The notes under the pieces are model-generated. The model was not told the origin of the DNA, did no database searches, and was given only the letters and a program-made list of their open reading frames with translations. DNA of 64,000 nucleotides from Stanieria cyanosphaera PCC 7437 (lineage in GTDB: Bacteria; Cyanobacteriota; Cyanobacteriia; Cyanobacteriales; Xenococcaceae): assembly GCF_000317575.1 (NCBI RefSeq), contig NC_019748.1, positions 1,504,001-1,568,000 of the forward strand, in the 5' to 3' direction. This document shows, one piece after another, positions 1 through 9,192 of the stretch (its first letter is position 1; every line of letters begins with the position of its first letter). The position numbers and the translations under genes were made by a program.

Positions 1-362
1 ATCCCAATGTGACTCATCTCTATTGTTTATTAACCGAACTCAAGCAGGGGGAAGAATATCAGGAACAACCCTATTTAGCAGAAATCAATTTAAAAACTAA
101 TCAAATTAATCCTTTACTCGCTTTACCAGAATATCAAGATAGTCAAATTAGTATGGCACCCGATGGTTTAGGAGTTTTATTCGACCAAATTTTAACCACA
201 GAATCTGGGCAGCAAGCGAATTTACCTGCTACTAGTTCAGGAGAAACTATTATTAATAGTCGTTTGTGGTTACTGCTTCCCGCTTCGGAACAAACTAAAG
301 ACTTTTCCCATCAGTTAGAGGAGTTGCCTTTAATCGGTTTTCATCCTCAATGGTTACCTTAA
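1..362 (+). CDS. C-terminal fragment of a hypothetical protein (runs off the left edge)
   Basis: The frame is open from the first bases of the window, so the start lies outside; only about 119 residues and the TAA stop are visible. The text around MAPDGLGVLFDQ and the short strand-turn-strand pattern look like one or two blades of a TolB/WD-like beta-propeller, a common type of cyanobacterial periplasmic protein, but no diagnostic motif is complete. No neighbour on this side helps. Function is not assignable. Confidence 0.6.
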   Translation, partial: PNVTHLYCLLTELKQGEEYQEQPYLAEINLKTNQINPLLALPEYQDSQISMAPDGLGVLFDQILTTESGQQANLPATSSGETIINSRLWLLLPASEQTKDFSHQLEELPLIGFHPQWLP

Positions 363-421
363 GGATATTTTTGTGACGAACTAGGCGACTTACTGATGAT
401 TAATGATAGAAAACAAGGGTA

Positions 422-458
422 GTCCGCAAACCCATCACCTTTAGGCATGGGTTAGGAC
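422..458. repeat. Nested hairpin, possibly an end of an IS200/IS605-type element
   Basis: GTCC (422-425) pairs with GGAC (455-458), and AACCCAT (429-435) pairs with ATGGGTT (447-453) around an 11-base loop. Imperfect subterminal hairpins of this shape are recognised by Y1 transposases of IS200/IS605 elements. No transposase gene is present, so this would be a remnant. It lies in the 302-bp space between the truncated ORF and the acetyltransferase gene, which otherwise holds one HIP1 site (573-580) and no gene. Confidence 0.35.
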
Positions 459-467
459 AACTCGGCA

Positions 468-487
468 GATGATGACGCGTCATCATC
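468..487. repeat. Perfect 20-bp palindrome
   Basis: GATGATGACG is followed directly by its reverse complement CGTCATCATC, with no loop. It lies 9 bp after the nested hairpin. It could be a protein-binding site or part of the same mobile remnant; the sequence does not decide. Confidence 0.5.
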
Positions 488-664
488 ACTTTTATTAAAA
501 AATTGGATTAGGCTAAAAAATAAGTAAGAATTATAACTTAATTAGTTAGTTATGATTGCAGTTTAAGCAATAGCGATCGCATTCAAACTAATACAGTTGA
601 TAAACTTACCAGAATTTCTATTAAATAAGAACTAAACTAAAAATTTTAACTGTCTTAGTTCAAG

Positions 665-1180
665 ATGATTTTGGAAACTAAACGCCTAATTTTACGAGAG
701 ATGAATCTCAATGACTTAGACAATCTATTTAAAGTCCTTTCTGACCCTGAAACTATGAAGTTTTATCCAAAACCATGCGATCTCTTTATGACTCAGGCAT
801 GGATCGAACGAAATATCCAAAGGTATACTCAACAAGGTATTGGATTATGGGGTCTTATTCTTAAGGAAAATAATCAACTGATTGGGGATTGTGGATTAGT
901 TAGACAAAAAATCGATCATGTTGCAGAAATAGAAATTGGCTACCATGTTCGTCGTGATTTGTGGGGAAGAGGTTTAGCTACAGAAGCAGTGCAAGCTTGT
1001 CGTGATTATGGGTTTAAGCAGTTAGGTTGTAACAAGCTAATTTGCTTAATTCGTCCTGGCAACATAGCTTCTCGTCGGGTAGCAGAGAAAAGTGGAATGC
1101 GTCTGATTAAACAGATACAATGGCACAATCAACCAACCAGTGTTTATGAAATTGAACGCAGTAGTTTTTTAGCCCAATGA
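665..1180 (+). CDS. GNAT-family N-acetyltransferase (RimJ/RimL type)
   Basis: The 171-residue protein matches the RimJ/RimL branch of GNAT acetyltransferases. It opens with the typical ETKRLILRE strand, has the acidic EIGYHVRRDLWGRGLATEA stretch that binds acetyl-CoA pyrophosphate (about residues 97-115), and ends with the RPGNIASRRVAEKSGM segment seen in nearly all members. These enzymes move an acetyl group from acetyl-CoA to an amine; the RimJ/L branch acts on protein N-termini or on small amines. The substrate cannot be read from sequence. The gene stands alone, 88 bp before hpnH, with no co-directional partner upstream. Confidence 0.85.
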   Translation: MILETKRLILREMNLNDLDNLFKVLSDPETMKFYPKPCDLFMTQAWIERNIQRYTQQGIGLWGLILKENNQLIGDCGLVRQKIDHVAEIEIGYHVRRDLWGRGLATEAVQACRDYGFKQLGCNKLICLIRPGNIASRRVAEKSGMRLIKQIQWHNQPTSVYEIERSSFLAQ

Positions 1181-1268
1181 ACCTAATCTTATTTAAAACT
1201 TTTTTTTCGGAACAATTTTCTTAATTCTCACTACAATACGAAAGAGATCTTTGGTGTGAGAGATAACA

Positions 1269-2285
1269 ATGGCAATTCAACTACAACAAGCTTTAGCTGT
1301 CGGAACTTATTTAGTTACTCAACGTTTACGAGGCAGAAAAAAATTTCCTTTAGTTTTAATGCTAGAACCTTTATTTCGTTGTAATTTGGCTTGTTCTGGT
1401 TGTGGTAAAATTCAACATCCTCCAGAAATTCTCAAACAACACCTTTCCCCTGAAGAATGTTTTGCTGCTGTAGAAGAATGTGGTGCGCCAGTAGTTTCTA
1501 TTCCAGGAGGAGAACCTTTATTACATCCTCAAATTGATGAAATTGTTCGAGGATTGGTAGCAAGGAAAAAGTTTGTTTATCTTTGCACTAATGGTTTGTT
1601 GTTAGAAAAAAGCTTAGAGAAATTTGAACCTTCCCCTTATCTTACTTTTAGTGTACATTTAGATGGTTTACAAGCACAACACGATCGCTGCGTAGATCGT
1701 TCTGGAGTTTTTGAGAAAGCCGTAACTGCTATTGTTGCTGCCAAGAATCAAGGATTCCGCGTTACTACTAATACTACTGTTTTTGAAGGAACTGACCCTG
1801 CTCAAATGCAGGAATTTTTTGATTTTCTCGCTAGTCTGGAAATTGATGGGATGATGATTTCTCCTGGTTATAGTTACGAATTAGCACCAGACCAAGATAG
1901 TTTTTTAAAAACAGAACAAACTAAAGCTTTATTCAAACAAATCCTAACTCCTTGGAAATTAGGTCAAAAAAACTGGAATTTTAACCATAATCCTCTCTTT
2001 TTAGAATTTTTAATGGGAGAACACAACTTTGAATGTACTCCTTGGGGAAGTCCTAGTTATAGTGTATTGGGTTGGCAAAAACCCTGTTATTTACTCAACG
2101 AAGGTCATTATTCTTCGTATCAAGAATTACTCAATCAAACTGATTGGAATAATTATGGCAAAGCTAGCGGTAATCCTCAATGTGCTGATTGTATGGTGCA
2201 TTGTGGTTATGAACCAACAGCAGCGATCGCAGCTATGCAACCAGAAAATATGGGTAAAGCTTTGAGTAGTTTATTTGGTAGTTAA
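1269..2285 (+). CDS. hpnH: Adenosyl-hopene transferase, radical SAM enzyme HpnH
   Basis: The 338-residue protein carries the radical-SAM cluster motif CxxxCxxC at Cys38, Cys42 and Cys45 (CNLACSGC), then the SAM-binding GGEP ([10 protein letters not shown]). The C-terminal cysteines ([12 protein letters not shown]) are also typical. HpnH joins a 5'-deoxyadenosyl group to diploptene, the first step in making extended C35 hopanoids, which stiffen membranes. Length and the N-terminal [17 protein letters not shown] segment match the family. No other hopanoid gene (shc, hpnG) is in the window. It is followed by a strong palindrome that may end or stabilise the transcript. Confidence 0.93.
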   Translation: MAIQLQQALAVGTYLVTQRLRGRKKFPLVLMLEPLFRCNLACSGCGKIQHPPEILKQHLSPEECFAAVEECGAPVVSIPGGEPLLHPQIDEIVRGLVARKKFVYLCTNGLLLEKSLEKFEPSPYLTFSVHLDGLQAQHDRCVDRSGVFEKAVTAIVAAKNQGFRVTTNTTVFEGTDPAQMQEFFDFLASLEIDGMMISPGYSYELAPDQDSFLKTEQTKALFKQILTPWKLGQKNWNFNHNPLFLEFLMGEHNFECTPWGSPSYSVLGWQKPCYLLNEGHYSSYQELLNQTDWNNYGKASGNPQCADCMVHCGYEPTAAIAAMQPENMGKALSSLFGS

Positions 2286-2287
2286 GA

Positions 2288-2316
2288 GTACAGACGTGTC
2301 GGCGACACGTCTGTAC
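2288..2316. repeat. 13-bp perfect inverted repeat downstream of hpnH
   Basis: GTACAGACGTGTC (2288-2300) pairs perfectly with GACACGTCTGTAC (2304-2316) around a 3-base GGC loop, three bases after the hpnH stop. There is no following T run, so it is more likely a dispersed palindromic repeat than a classical terminator. It could still protect the hpnH transcript 3' end. Confidence 0.7.
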
Positions 2317-2351
2317 AAAAGTAAAAAGCGCGAAGCGTCGAAGGATCAAAG

Positions 2352-2458
2352 TATAGCAGTACAAAGAAAGATTAGGACATTATTGTAAATCGTAGGGGCG
2401 ATTGGCCAATCGCCCTGACAAGATTTGCGTGTCCTAACCTAAATACGTAGTGTTATAG
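2352..2458. repeat. 107-bp dispersed MITE-like repeat, copy 1
   Basis: This block recurs at 17388-17495 with roughly nine of ten bases the same. It begins TATAGCAGTAC and ends with a near reverse complement of that (GTAGTGTTATA, 9 of 11 matching). An internal pair TTAGGACA (2372-2379) and TGTCCTAA (2430-2437), plus a perfect 20-bp palindrome at 2396-2415, lets the whole unit fold on itself. Terminal inverted repeats, small size and no ORF fit a miniature inverted-repeat element. Confidence 0.65.
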
Positions 2459-2483
2459 CAATTAACAATCAACTATCAACCAT

Positions 2484-2508
2484 AAACAAAAACCCGTATC
2501 GAACGGGT
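2484..2508 (-). terminator. Rho-independent terminator of the debranching-enzyme gene
   Basis: On the minus strand ACCCGT and ACGGGT form a 6-bp stem with a 5-base loop, followed by a T-rich run (TTTTGTTT). It lies about 30 bp past the stop of the minus-strand glucosidase gene. Confidence 0.6.
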
Positions 2509-2539
2509 GTACTCGCAGAGCGTGAGAACTGCTATAAGA

Positions 2540-4888
2540 TTAAGCTTCAAAAACAACCCTGAGATTGCCTCGCTTTTTAGCAACGCGACAAGCAGTAGTA
2601 CCTCCAGAACGATCAAATTCTAGATCGAGTATGGTTGAACCTACTTTAAGATTATGCAAAGAAAGGGAATTAAGAAATTCTGGTAAAACAGGCTCGATTA
2701 CACGCAGACAGTTATTGGCAGCATCTGGGATCAGGTTAATTGATACTTGTAACAATTGAAACAACGCCCCTGTTGCCCAAGCTTGGGGAGAACAAGCGAC
2801 AGGATAGCGTACAGGATTATTTTCTTCTGTGCGCTCGTAACCACAAAATAGTTCTGGCGGTCGTAAATAAGGTTGCTGAAGAGTCATATCGACTATACCT
2901 TGAGCAACTTCAAGAGCTTGATCGATGATTCCAAGCGATCGCAAACCTACGGCGATGATACTGTTATCATGAGGCCAAACTGAACCGACATGGTAGCCCA
3001 TTGGATTGTAGGCAGGGGAGGCACTACTAAGAGTCCGAATCCCCCAACCGCTAAATAAATCTGGCGCACGCAGTCTTTCAGCTACGTTCATCGCTTTTTC
3101 TGATTGTAAAATACCCATAGCCAAACAATGACCAGGGTTAGAAGTTATACCATCTACAGGTTTTCCTTCTCCATCCAAAGCCAAAGCACAGTAATCGAGT
3201 TCAGGAAGCCAAAAGTCCCGATTGAATCGACTTTTAAGTTCTTGCGCCTCTCGATACCACCTCTCGGCTAGATCGATCCTCTTCATCAGTTTGGCAATTT
3301 CTCCCATACGGGTTTTTGCTCCGTAGACGTAACCTTGAACTTCACATAACGTAATTGAACCAGTTGCTAATTTTCCTTGACGATTAACAATGCAATCTCC
3401 AGAATCTTTCCAACCTTGATTAACTAAACCACCAGAAGAACGACGATGATAACTTAAATAACCTGTTTTTTTACAGTTGCGGTCAATCCAAGCCATAGCT
3501 GCCAAAGCAGATTCCCAGAGCTTTTCGAGAGTTTCGCGATCGCCTGTCCAAGCATAATATTCAGCGTAGAGAATTAGCCATAAAGGAGTGGCATCTACTG
3601 TTCCATAATAGGGTGTATGAGGAATTTCGCCACAGCGAGCCATTTCCCCTAAGCGGAGTTCGTGAAGAATCTTACCTGGTTCTTCTTCTCTCCATTCATC
3701 ATCCGCTTTACCTTGATATTGCGCCAAAATAGTTAAGGTGTCTTTAGCTATTTGGGGGTCAAGGACTAAAGTTTGCCAAGCAGCAATGAGCGAATCACGT
3801 CCAAATAAAGTAGAAAACCAAGGAATTCCAGCCGATAAAGCTTTTTTATCCTCAAAAGTCTGACGTAGCAAATAGATATCTTGTTCTGCTCGTTCAATGA
3901 GACGATTGAAAGTATTGCTATCAGAACGGATCGTAGTAACTTGCTGTTGCCATTCCTGTAACTCCATCGATTCGGCAGCTTTGGCTTGCATCAAAGTCAT
4001 TGGAGTTCCTACTATGGAGATAGAACGACTATTGGTAAACAGTTGAACGCGATAACTCAAAAGTATGGTTTGATGAGGATCGAGAGTTAGTTGCCAGACT
4101 GCCGTATGACCTTTGAAATAGTCAGGTTGACGGGAAGAAAATTGAATGCGTGTTTCCATTACCGCACCATCTAAACCTTGATATGCCAGCGTCAACTCTT
4201 CTGAATGATTGGATTTGAGCGAATCAGAAAGATTTCGCCCAAAAAAATCAGGATGGGATTCATAAATAGAAGGATTACGTGCCTGTCCTAATTCGGAGGT
4301 AGATGCAGCATCTTCTGCTGATAAAGAAGTATTGTCTTCATCACTAGCTAAATCCATCAAGCGCAGCAATTTACCGCGTTCTTGACGTTCCCAACCACGA
4401 ACTTCAAACAAGTCAACAAAATCAGCATCAAAACTCAGACTTAATTCAAAGCTAACAGGGGTAGTCCGATAATTAGTTATGGCTAGTTCTTCAAATAATC
4501 CTCCATTAATGACAATTTCTCTTTGAATACCAATTGTTTCTGCGCCAATTTGCTGGTCTTCTAAGTAAGGATTAGCACAGAGAGCAGAAAGAGTAAAACC
4601 GCGACGAGCATTACTACTAAGCAGAATAGGTAATTTACCTTCTATTTGTAATTCCAGGCGACTTAAAAAACGAGTATCTCGACAAAATAACCCTAAACTG
4701 GTCGTTTTAGTTTCACCAGCTAAACAACCAGGAATATTGCCCAACGTATCTGTAACTAAAAAAATATCTTCATCTTTAAGAGTTAGAGTGGGGATTGTCG
4801 GTTCGTTTTTGACGCAAGGCCATTGAGGAATCGGTGCGGTTTCTGCATGAACAAATGTTTTGCCATCAAATTGGAGAGACTCTGTCAT
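2540..4888 (-). CDS. Amylo-alpha-1,6-glucosidase / glycogen debranching-type enzyme
   Basis: The 782-residue protein has an N-terminal beta-rich domain of the GDE_N_bis type (about residues 35-320, with GLFCRDTRFLSRLE) and a C-terminal (alpha/alpha)6 glucosidase domain (about 330-720). Family hallmarks in the second domain are GIPWFSTLFGRDSL and GSVWPHDNSIIAVGL. Such enzymes remove alpha-1,6-linked glucose from glycogen or act on related oligosaccharides; in cyanobacteria the true substrate is often untested. A glycosyltransferase gene lies just upstream on the same strand, 155 bp away, so the two may serve one polysaccharide pathway. A terminator follows at 2484-2508. Confidence 0.85.
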   Translation of the reverse strand: MTESLQFDGKTFVHAETAPIPQWPCVKNEPTIPTLTLKDEDIFLVTDTLGNIPGCLAGETKTTSLGLFCRDTRFLSRLELQIEGKLPILLSSNARRGFTLSALCANPYLEDQQIGAETIGIQREIVINGGLFEELAITNYRTTPVSFELSLSFDADFVDLFEVRGWERQERGKLLRLMDLASDEDNTSLSAEDAASTSELGQARNPSIYESHPDFFGRNLSDSLKSNHSEELTLAYQGLDGAVMETRIQFSSRQPDYFKGHTAVWQLTLDPHQTILLSYRVQLFTNSRSISIVGTPMTLMQAKAAESMELQEWQQQVTTIRSDSNTFNRLIERAEQDIYLLRQTFEDKKALSAGIPWFSTLFGRDSLIAAWQTLVLDPQIAKDTLTILAQYQGKADDEWREEEPGKILHELRLGEMARCGEIPHTPYYGTVDATPLWLILYAEYYAWTGDRETLEKLWESALAAMAWIDRNCKKTGYLSYHRRSSGGLVNQGWKDSGDCIVNRQGKLATGSITLCEVQGYVYGAKTRMGEIAKLMKRIDLAERWYREAQELKSRFNRDFWLPELDYCALALDGEGKPVDGITSNPGHCLAMGILQSEKAMNVAERLRAPDLFSGWGIRTLSSASPAYNPMGYHVGSVWPHDNSIIAVGLRSLGIIDQALEVAQGIVDMTLQQPYLRPPELFCGYERTEENNPVRYPVACSPQAWATGALFQLLQVSINLIPDAANNCLRVIEPVLPEFLNSLSLHNLKVGSTILDLEFDRSGGTTACRVAKKRGNLRVVFEA

Positions 4889-4943
4889 AGTACGTTAACA
4901 ACTTATAACGAATTAAAACAAACAGATTTATTTAGTTTTGCTT

Positions 4944-4990
4944 AGGGGCTGTGTTGCCGAAGTCGAAGCAGGCTCCGTCTTTTTAAGGCA
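4944..4990. repeat. Dispersed repeat (AGGGGCTGTG family), copy 1
   Basis: The stretch starts AGGGGCTGTG and continues to GCAGGCTCCGTCTTTTTAAGGC. A relative with the same opening and a similar tail (GCAGGTTCGCGTCTTTAAAAGCC) is at 43105-43150. Both lie in gene-free DNA. No coding content. Confidence 0.4.
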
Positions 4991-5043
4991 GAGTACCTTC
5001 AACTCTACAACAATCAGCCCTGTGATCTATTGGTTGAGTTAGC

Positions 5044-6135
5044 TTATGCACTCAAACGATTTAGATCTGCAACTAATTTAGGAACTTTATTATTATCAAC
5101 CACTTGCTTACTAATTAGTTGTTGATATACAGCTTCGTAACCATCAACCATACACTCAACGCTAAAGTTTTTCACAACGCGATCGCGACAAGCACGACGA
5201 GATATTTCCCCAATACGCTCCACAGCAGCAACACATTCTGCTACGTTATGACACAAAAACCCTGTTTTACCATGCTCAATTACTTCTGGAGTCGAACCCA
5301 TTGCGATCGCTATTAAGGGCGTTCCAACTGCCATTGACTCTGCCATTACTAAACCAAAAGGTTCTTTCCAAGTAATAGGAAACAAGGTTGCTACTGCTCC
5401 ACCCATTAGTTCGCATTTTTGGGCATGATTAGCTTCGCCGAGATATTCAATTTGTTTATTATCAATCAAGGGTTTAATTTGTTGTTCAAAAAATTCTCGG
5501 TCAACCGGGTCTATTTTACCCGCCATTTTTAAATGCCAACCAGTTTTTTTAGCGATTTCAATGGCTAAATGGGGTCCTTTTTCTGGAGAAATACGCCCTA
5601 AAAAAGCCAAATAAGGAGGATTACTTGGCTCAGGGTAGAAGGGATAAATTTTAGTGTTAATACCGTTATAAACTGTAGCTACATAGTTCAATTCCAAATC
5701 TGTGCGTCTTTGTGAATTGGAAATACTGACAAAATTTTGATGTCTAGCCTTACGCCATCTTGGTTCTGTATCAGGGGTGATAATGCCATGAACTGTGTAT
5801 AAAGTCGGTGTCTTGACTAAATCAGCGTAGGGAAACGTTTCTAAATCTACATGAGAGTGAATCAGATCAAATTCGTTAGCTCTCTCGTAGATCCGATTAT
5901 GTTGTAGTATCTGATAGGCAGTATTTTCTTCATGACTTACTTCCATCAAACGAAGAGCTTGGGGACAAACTGATTCTAGTTTAGCTAAAGTTTGAGAATC
6001 TCCTGTGGCAAACAGCGTAACATCATGACCACGACGAACTAGCTCATCAGTGAGTAAACTAACTACTAATTCTGTACCGCCGTAAGCTGGTGGTGGAACT
6101 TTTTCCCACAAAGGTGCAATCTGAGCAATTCGCAT
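5044..6135 (-). CDS. Glycosyltransferase family 4
   Basis: The protein (363 residues from the chosen start) has the two-Rossmann GT4 (GT-B) fold. The N-terminal part holds MRIAQIAPLWEKVPPPAYGGTE, the usual glycine-rich acceptor loop. The C-terminal part holds LAFLGRISPEKGPHLAIEIAKK and the EPFGLVMAESMAVGTPLIA motif with the Glu pair that binds the sugar nucleotide. It should move a sugar from a nucleotide donor to a glycan or lipid; donor and acceptor are unknown. A longer frame opens at 6162, but AGGAGG at 6143-6148 sits 7 bases before the ATG at 6135, which decides the start. It may work with the debranching-type enzyme that follows. Confidence 0.88.
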   Translation of the reverse strand: MRIAQIAPLWEKVPPPAYGGTELVVSLLTDELVRRGHDVTLFATGDSQTLAKLESVCPQALRLMEVSHEENTAYQILQHNRIYERANEFDLIHSHVDLETFPYADLVKTPTLYTVHGIITPDTEPRWRKARHQNFVSISNSQRRTDLELNYVATVYNGINTKIYPFYPEPSNPPYLAFLGRISPEKGPHLAIEIAKKTGWHLKMAGKIDPVDREFFEQQIKPLIDNKQIEYLGEANHAQKCELMGGAVATLFPITWKEPFGLVMAESMAVGTPLIAIAMGSTPEVIEHGKTGFLCHNVAECVAAVERIGEISRRACRDRVVKNFSVECMVDGYEAVYQQLISKQVVDNNKVPKLVADLNRLSA

Positions 6136-6142
6136 TTTCAAA

Positions 6143-6148
6143 CCTCCT
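6143..6148 (-). promoter_or_regulatory. Strong ribosome binding site that fixes the glycosyltransferase start
   Basis: On the minus strand AGGAGG is followed by TTTGAAA and then ATG. If translation began at the upstream ATG (6162) this site would lie inside the coding region, so the inner start is preferred. Confidence 0.75.
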
Positions 6149-6453
6149 GAAAGTTTTGTCAATGTTAGATAGAAGTGCTTACCAAAGTATTTACAGACTG
6201 CTAGAAAAAAAATTTCTGTTAGCTTAATATTAAGTAAATATTATCTTTAGTAAAACATTTTTAATTTATTTTGCAAATATTTGACAAAGCTCGATGTATA
6301 TCTAGCGGAATATATTTTCTTGCAGAGATTAAATATTGGTCAAATCGCATTAGCTTTAGCTGTAGTGTTTGCTTGAGTTAGTTACGGATATTTTTGAATT
6401 GCCTAAAAAAATGCTAATCTAAATTTTTACTTGAAGATATTTATCTAATCAAC
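6149..6453. other. Gene-free divergent spacer
   Basis: This A+T-rich spacer separates the divergent glycosyltransferase and ABC exporter genes and should hold both promoters. I see no clear -35/-10 pair, palindrome or ORF. Confidence 0.5.
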
Positions 6454-8181
6454 TTGAAAAGTCATTCTAGTTATTGGCAACTTCTAAGCTATATTAAGGC
6501 TCAAAGCACTACTATTATTTATGCCTTAATTTGTACTTTAATTTTTACAATTTTTTGGCCTCTACTGGCTTGGTTAGCAGGAAGAATGGCTAATTATATT
6601 GGACAAGGAGATGTAATTAGTATTGCTCAACTAGCAGGAGTAGCAGCCGTTATTTTTTTGTTAAGAGGAATAGCTCAATATCAACAAGATACTTTGATGG
6701 CTCAATCTGCTTTAGCAATAACTTTAAAATTACGAATAATTATTTATGCTCATTTACAAAAACTGAGTTTGAATTATTTTGAAGTAGCTAAAACAGGAGA
6801 TTTATCTTATCGTTTAACAGAAGATATTGATCGCATTGGCGAAGTAGTTAATAAATTTTTTCATCAGTTTATCCCCTGTATTTTACAGTTAATTGTAGTT
6901 TTGGGATATATGTTTTATCTTAATTGGCAATTAACTTTGGCTAGTTTATTAATTGCTCCGTTAATGGCAGTTTTAATTGGAGGCTTTGGTGAACAATTAC
7001 TCAAGTTTTCTCGTCGTAGTCAAACTCGTATTTCTAATTTATCTTCTTTATTAACTGAAGTATTTAGTGGTATTCGTTTAGTCCAAGCGTTTGCTGCGGA
7101 AGAATATATTATTCAAAAATTTACCGAAGAAGCCGAACAAAATAAACAAGCTAGATATTTAGCGGAAAGAATTAAGGCAATTCAATTTGTGGTGGTCGGT
7201 TTTTTGGAGGCGATGAGTGTAGTATTTCTCTTTTTCTTAGGTGGTTGGCAAATCTCTCAAGGCAATTTAACGGGTAGCGAATTTGTTAGTTATGTTGCTG
7301 CAGTTGCTTTATTAATCGATCCCATTTCTATTACTACTAGTAATTATAATGAATTCAAACAAGGAGAAGCTTCGGTAGATAGAGTATTTGAATTATTAAA
7401 AATCAAACCCGATGTATTAGAAAAAGAGGGAGCAATATCATTATCATCTGTCAATGGAAAAGTAGAATATCGTCAAGTTAGTTTTAGTTACTCTTCAAAT
7501 AAAACTGTACTGAAAAACATTGATTTAATTGTTAATCCAGGAGAAACAATTGCTTTAGTTGGTGCTTCTGGCGCAGGTAAATCCACCTTAGTTAATTTAT
7601 TACCTCGCTTTTATAATACCGATGCAGGAAAAATCTTAATTGATGGTATTGATACTAAAGAGCTTAAGCTCAAAAGTTTACGACAACAAATCGGAATTGT
7701 ACCTCAAGAAACTATATTATTCTCAGGAACAATTGCCGAAAATATTGCCTTTGGACAAACCTTTTTCGATCTTAAAGAAGTAAAAGCAGCAGCTAAGATT
7801 GCCAATGCCGATCGCTTTATTGAAGAATTATCTCAAGGTTACTATACTTATGTTGGTGAAAGAGGTGTAAATTTATCAGGAGGACAAAGACAAAGAATCG
7901 CGATCGCAAGAGCAATTTTTCTTAATCCTAGTATTCTAATTCTTGATGAAGCAACCTCAGCTTTAGATTCAGAATCGGAAACTTTAGTTCAAGAAGCGAT
8001 GATGCGAATTATGCAAAATCGTACCGTCTTTGTGATTGCTCATCGACTAGGAACTGTTCGACGTGCTAATCGTATTTTAGTTTTAGAACAAGGTCAAATT
8101 ATTGAATCGGGAACTCATGAAGAATTATTAGAGAAAAAAGGTCGCTACGCCAGATTTCATGCTCAACAATTTTATAATTAA
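6454..8181 (+). CDS. ABC exporter, fused permease-ATPase (MsbA/lipid-multidrug type)
   Basis: This is a half-transporter of 575 residues. Six transmembrane helices fill about residues 15-310 and the ATPase domain about 330-570. The ATPase has Walker A GASGAGKST, signature LSGGQRQR, Walker B ILILDEATS and the switch histidine in IAHRL. Two copies would dimerise in the inner membrane and export a lipid, drug or glycolipid; the substrate is not readable. The only plausible start is TTG at 6454: an in-frame stop lies at 6415 and the first ATG codon is about 45 codons inside, after the first helix. It converges on sdhC with no base between the two stop codons. Confidence 0.9.
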   Translation: MKSHSSYWQLLSYIKAQSTTIIYALICTLIFTIFWPLLAWLAGRMANYIGQGDVISIAQLAGVAAVIFLLRGIAQYQQDTLMAQSALAITLKLRIIIYAHLQKLSLNYFEVAKTGDLSYRLTEDIDRIGEVVNKFFHQFIPCILQLIVVLGYMFYLNWQLTLASLLIAPLMAVLIGGFGEQLLKFSRRSQTRISNLSSLLTEVFSGIRLVQAFAAEEYIIQKFTEEAEQNKQARYLAERIKAIQFVVVGFLEAMSVVFLFFLGGWQISQGNLTGSEFVSYVAAVALLIDPISITTSNYNEFKQGEASVDRVFELLKIKPDVLEKEGAISLSSVNGKVEYRQVSFSYSSNKTVLKNIDLIVNPGETIALVGASGAGKSTLVNLLPRFYNTDAGKILIDGIDTKELKLKSLRQQIGIVPQETILFSGTIAENIAFGQTFFDLKEVKAAAKIANADRFIEELSQGYYTYVGERGVNLSGGQRQRIAIARAIFLNPSILILDEATSALDSESETLVQEAMMRIMQNRTVFVIAHRLGTVRRANRILVLEQGQIIESGTHEELLEKKGRYARFHAQQFYN

Positions 8182-8877
8182 TTAAACTAAATGCCAATAA
8201 ATTGCCAGTGGTAAAACTATAAAACCAATCACTATCAAAACAGCAATTACTAATGCCAAACTATAAAAAAATGCACTAAAACGACTATGCATTAAGCCAA
8301 GAGATTGTAAAGCACTCCAAATTCCGTGGCGCAGATGCAAACCTAACAAAATCATTACCCCAGTATAACCAAATGTATAAGTTGGCTGCTCAAATTTTTC
8401 CCTAACTAAACGAGATAAATCTCTCATTGGTACACCATTAATAACAGTAGGATAATAAGTACCAAATTTAAAGTTTAATAAATGAAAAATCAAAAATCCT
8501 CCTAACACTAATCCCGTCAGAATCATTGTACGAGAACTAAGAGATTGCTTGCTTGGTTGACCAATACTTTGATATTGATTATATCCTATTGGTCTAGCTT
8601 GATATTTATTAATTTGAATAGCAATTCCTAAAACTGTATGAACCACAAAAAATCCCAACAAAATCAACTCAATTATATTAAGTGAAATATTATACCTATT
8701 AATAAAATATGCTAGTTGATTGTAAACATCGGGACTGATAAAAAAGCTTAAATTACCGCTTAAATGAATTGCTACAAACAAAATTAAACCGATGCCTGTA
8801 ACACTGGTAATAATTTTTTTACCAATAGGAGATTGATAAAAATTGAAAATTTGTAGTTTATTGCTATTACTAATCAT
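8182..8877 (-). CDS. sdhC: Succinate dehydrogenase cytochrome b558 subunit
   Basis: The 231-residue protein has five membrane helices and matches the single-subunit, dihaem cytochrome b558 type found in Bacillus. Candidate haem-ligand histidines sit in the helices (VAIHLSGNLSFF, FFVVHTVLG, FHLLNFKFG, LGLHLRHGIWS). It anchors SdhA/SdhB to the membrane and passes electrons from succinate to quinone; in cyanobacteria this is a major entry of electrons into the thylakoid quinone pool. sdhA and sdhB are not in the window, so the complex is encoded at separate loci. A perfect Fur-type box lies 69 bp upstream. The stop codon abuts the stop of the convergent ABC exporter gene. Confidence 0.88.
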   Translation of the reverse strand: MISNSNKLQIFNFYQSPIGKKIITSVTGIGLILFVAIHLSGNLSFFISPDVYNQLAYFINRYNISLNIIELILLGFFVVHTVLGIAIQINKYQARPIGYNQYQSIGQPSKQSLSSRTMILTGLVLGGFLIFHLLNFKFGTYYPTVINGVPMRDLSRLVREKFEQPTYTFGYTGVMILLGLHLRHGIWSALQSLGLMHSRFSAFFYSLALVIAVLIVIGFIVLPLAIYWHLV

Positions 8878-8945
8878 CTCTTAAATAACGATTACACAAC
8901 AATCTATATTTATATATAGCGTTTCTAAAATTAGTTAGGTAATTT

Positions 8946-8960
8946 TGATAATTATTATCA
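8946..8960. promoter_or_regulatory. Fur-type operator upstream of sdhC
   Basis: TGATAAT-T-ATTATCA is an exact match to the 7-1-7 inverted repeat that describes Fur boxes, and the dyad extends to 10 bp per arm (TTTTGATAAT). It lies 69-83 bp upstream of the sdhC start and about 230 bp upstream of the divergent response-regulator gene. sdhC is therefore the likely target. The rest of the 315-bp spacer shows no gene. Confidence 0.65.
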
Positions 8961-9192
8961 AAAATCAATCATAAGGTATGAACAATCAACCGCATCGAAG
9001 GTGCGCGTAGTGACCAGCCATCAACAAAGAACTAGTAATTTAGACTCTATTTTATTAAAATAAGAACCGCTATACAAGTTTACTTTCGCTCAGTATACCT
9101 CATGAAAAATTTATGCAAAACTTTTTTTTCTTTAAAGCAGTCATGGTACTGTCATAAATAATAAAATTGCATTCATAGTCTATACTTATCTA

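Noticed and set aside
573-580. HIP1 octamers (GCGATCGC) as regulatory sites
   Set aside because: They occur roughly every 1-2 kb in and between genes, as in most cyanobacteria, with no link to particular promoters.
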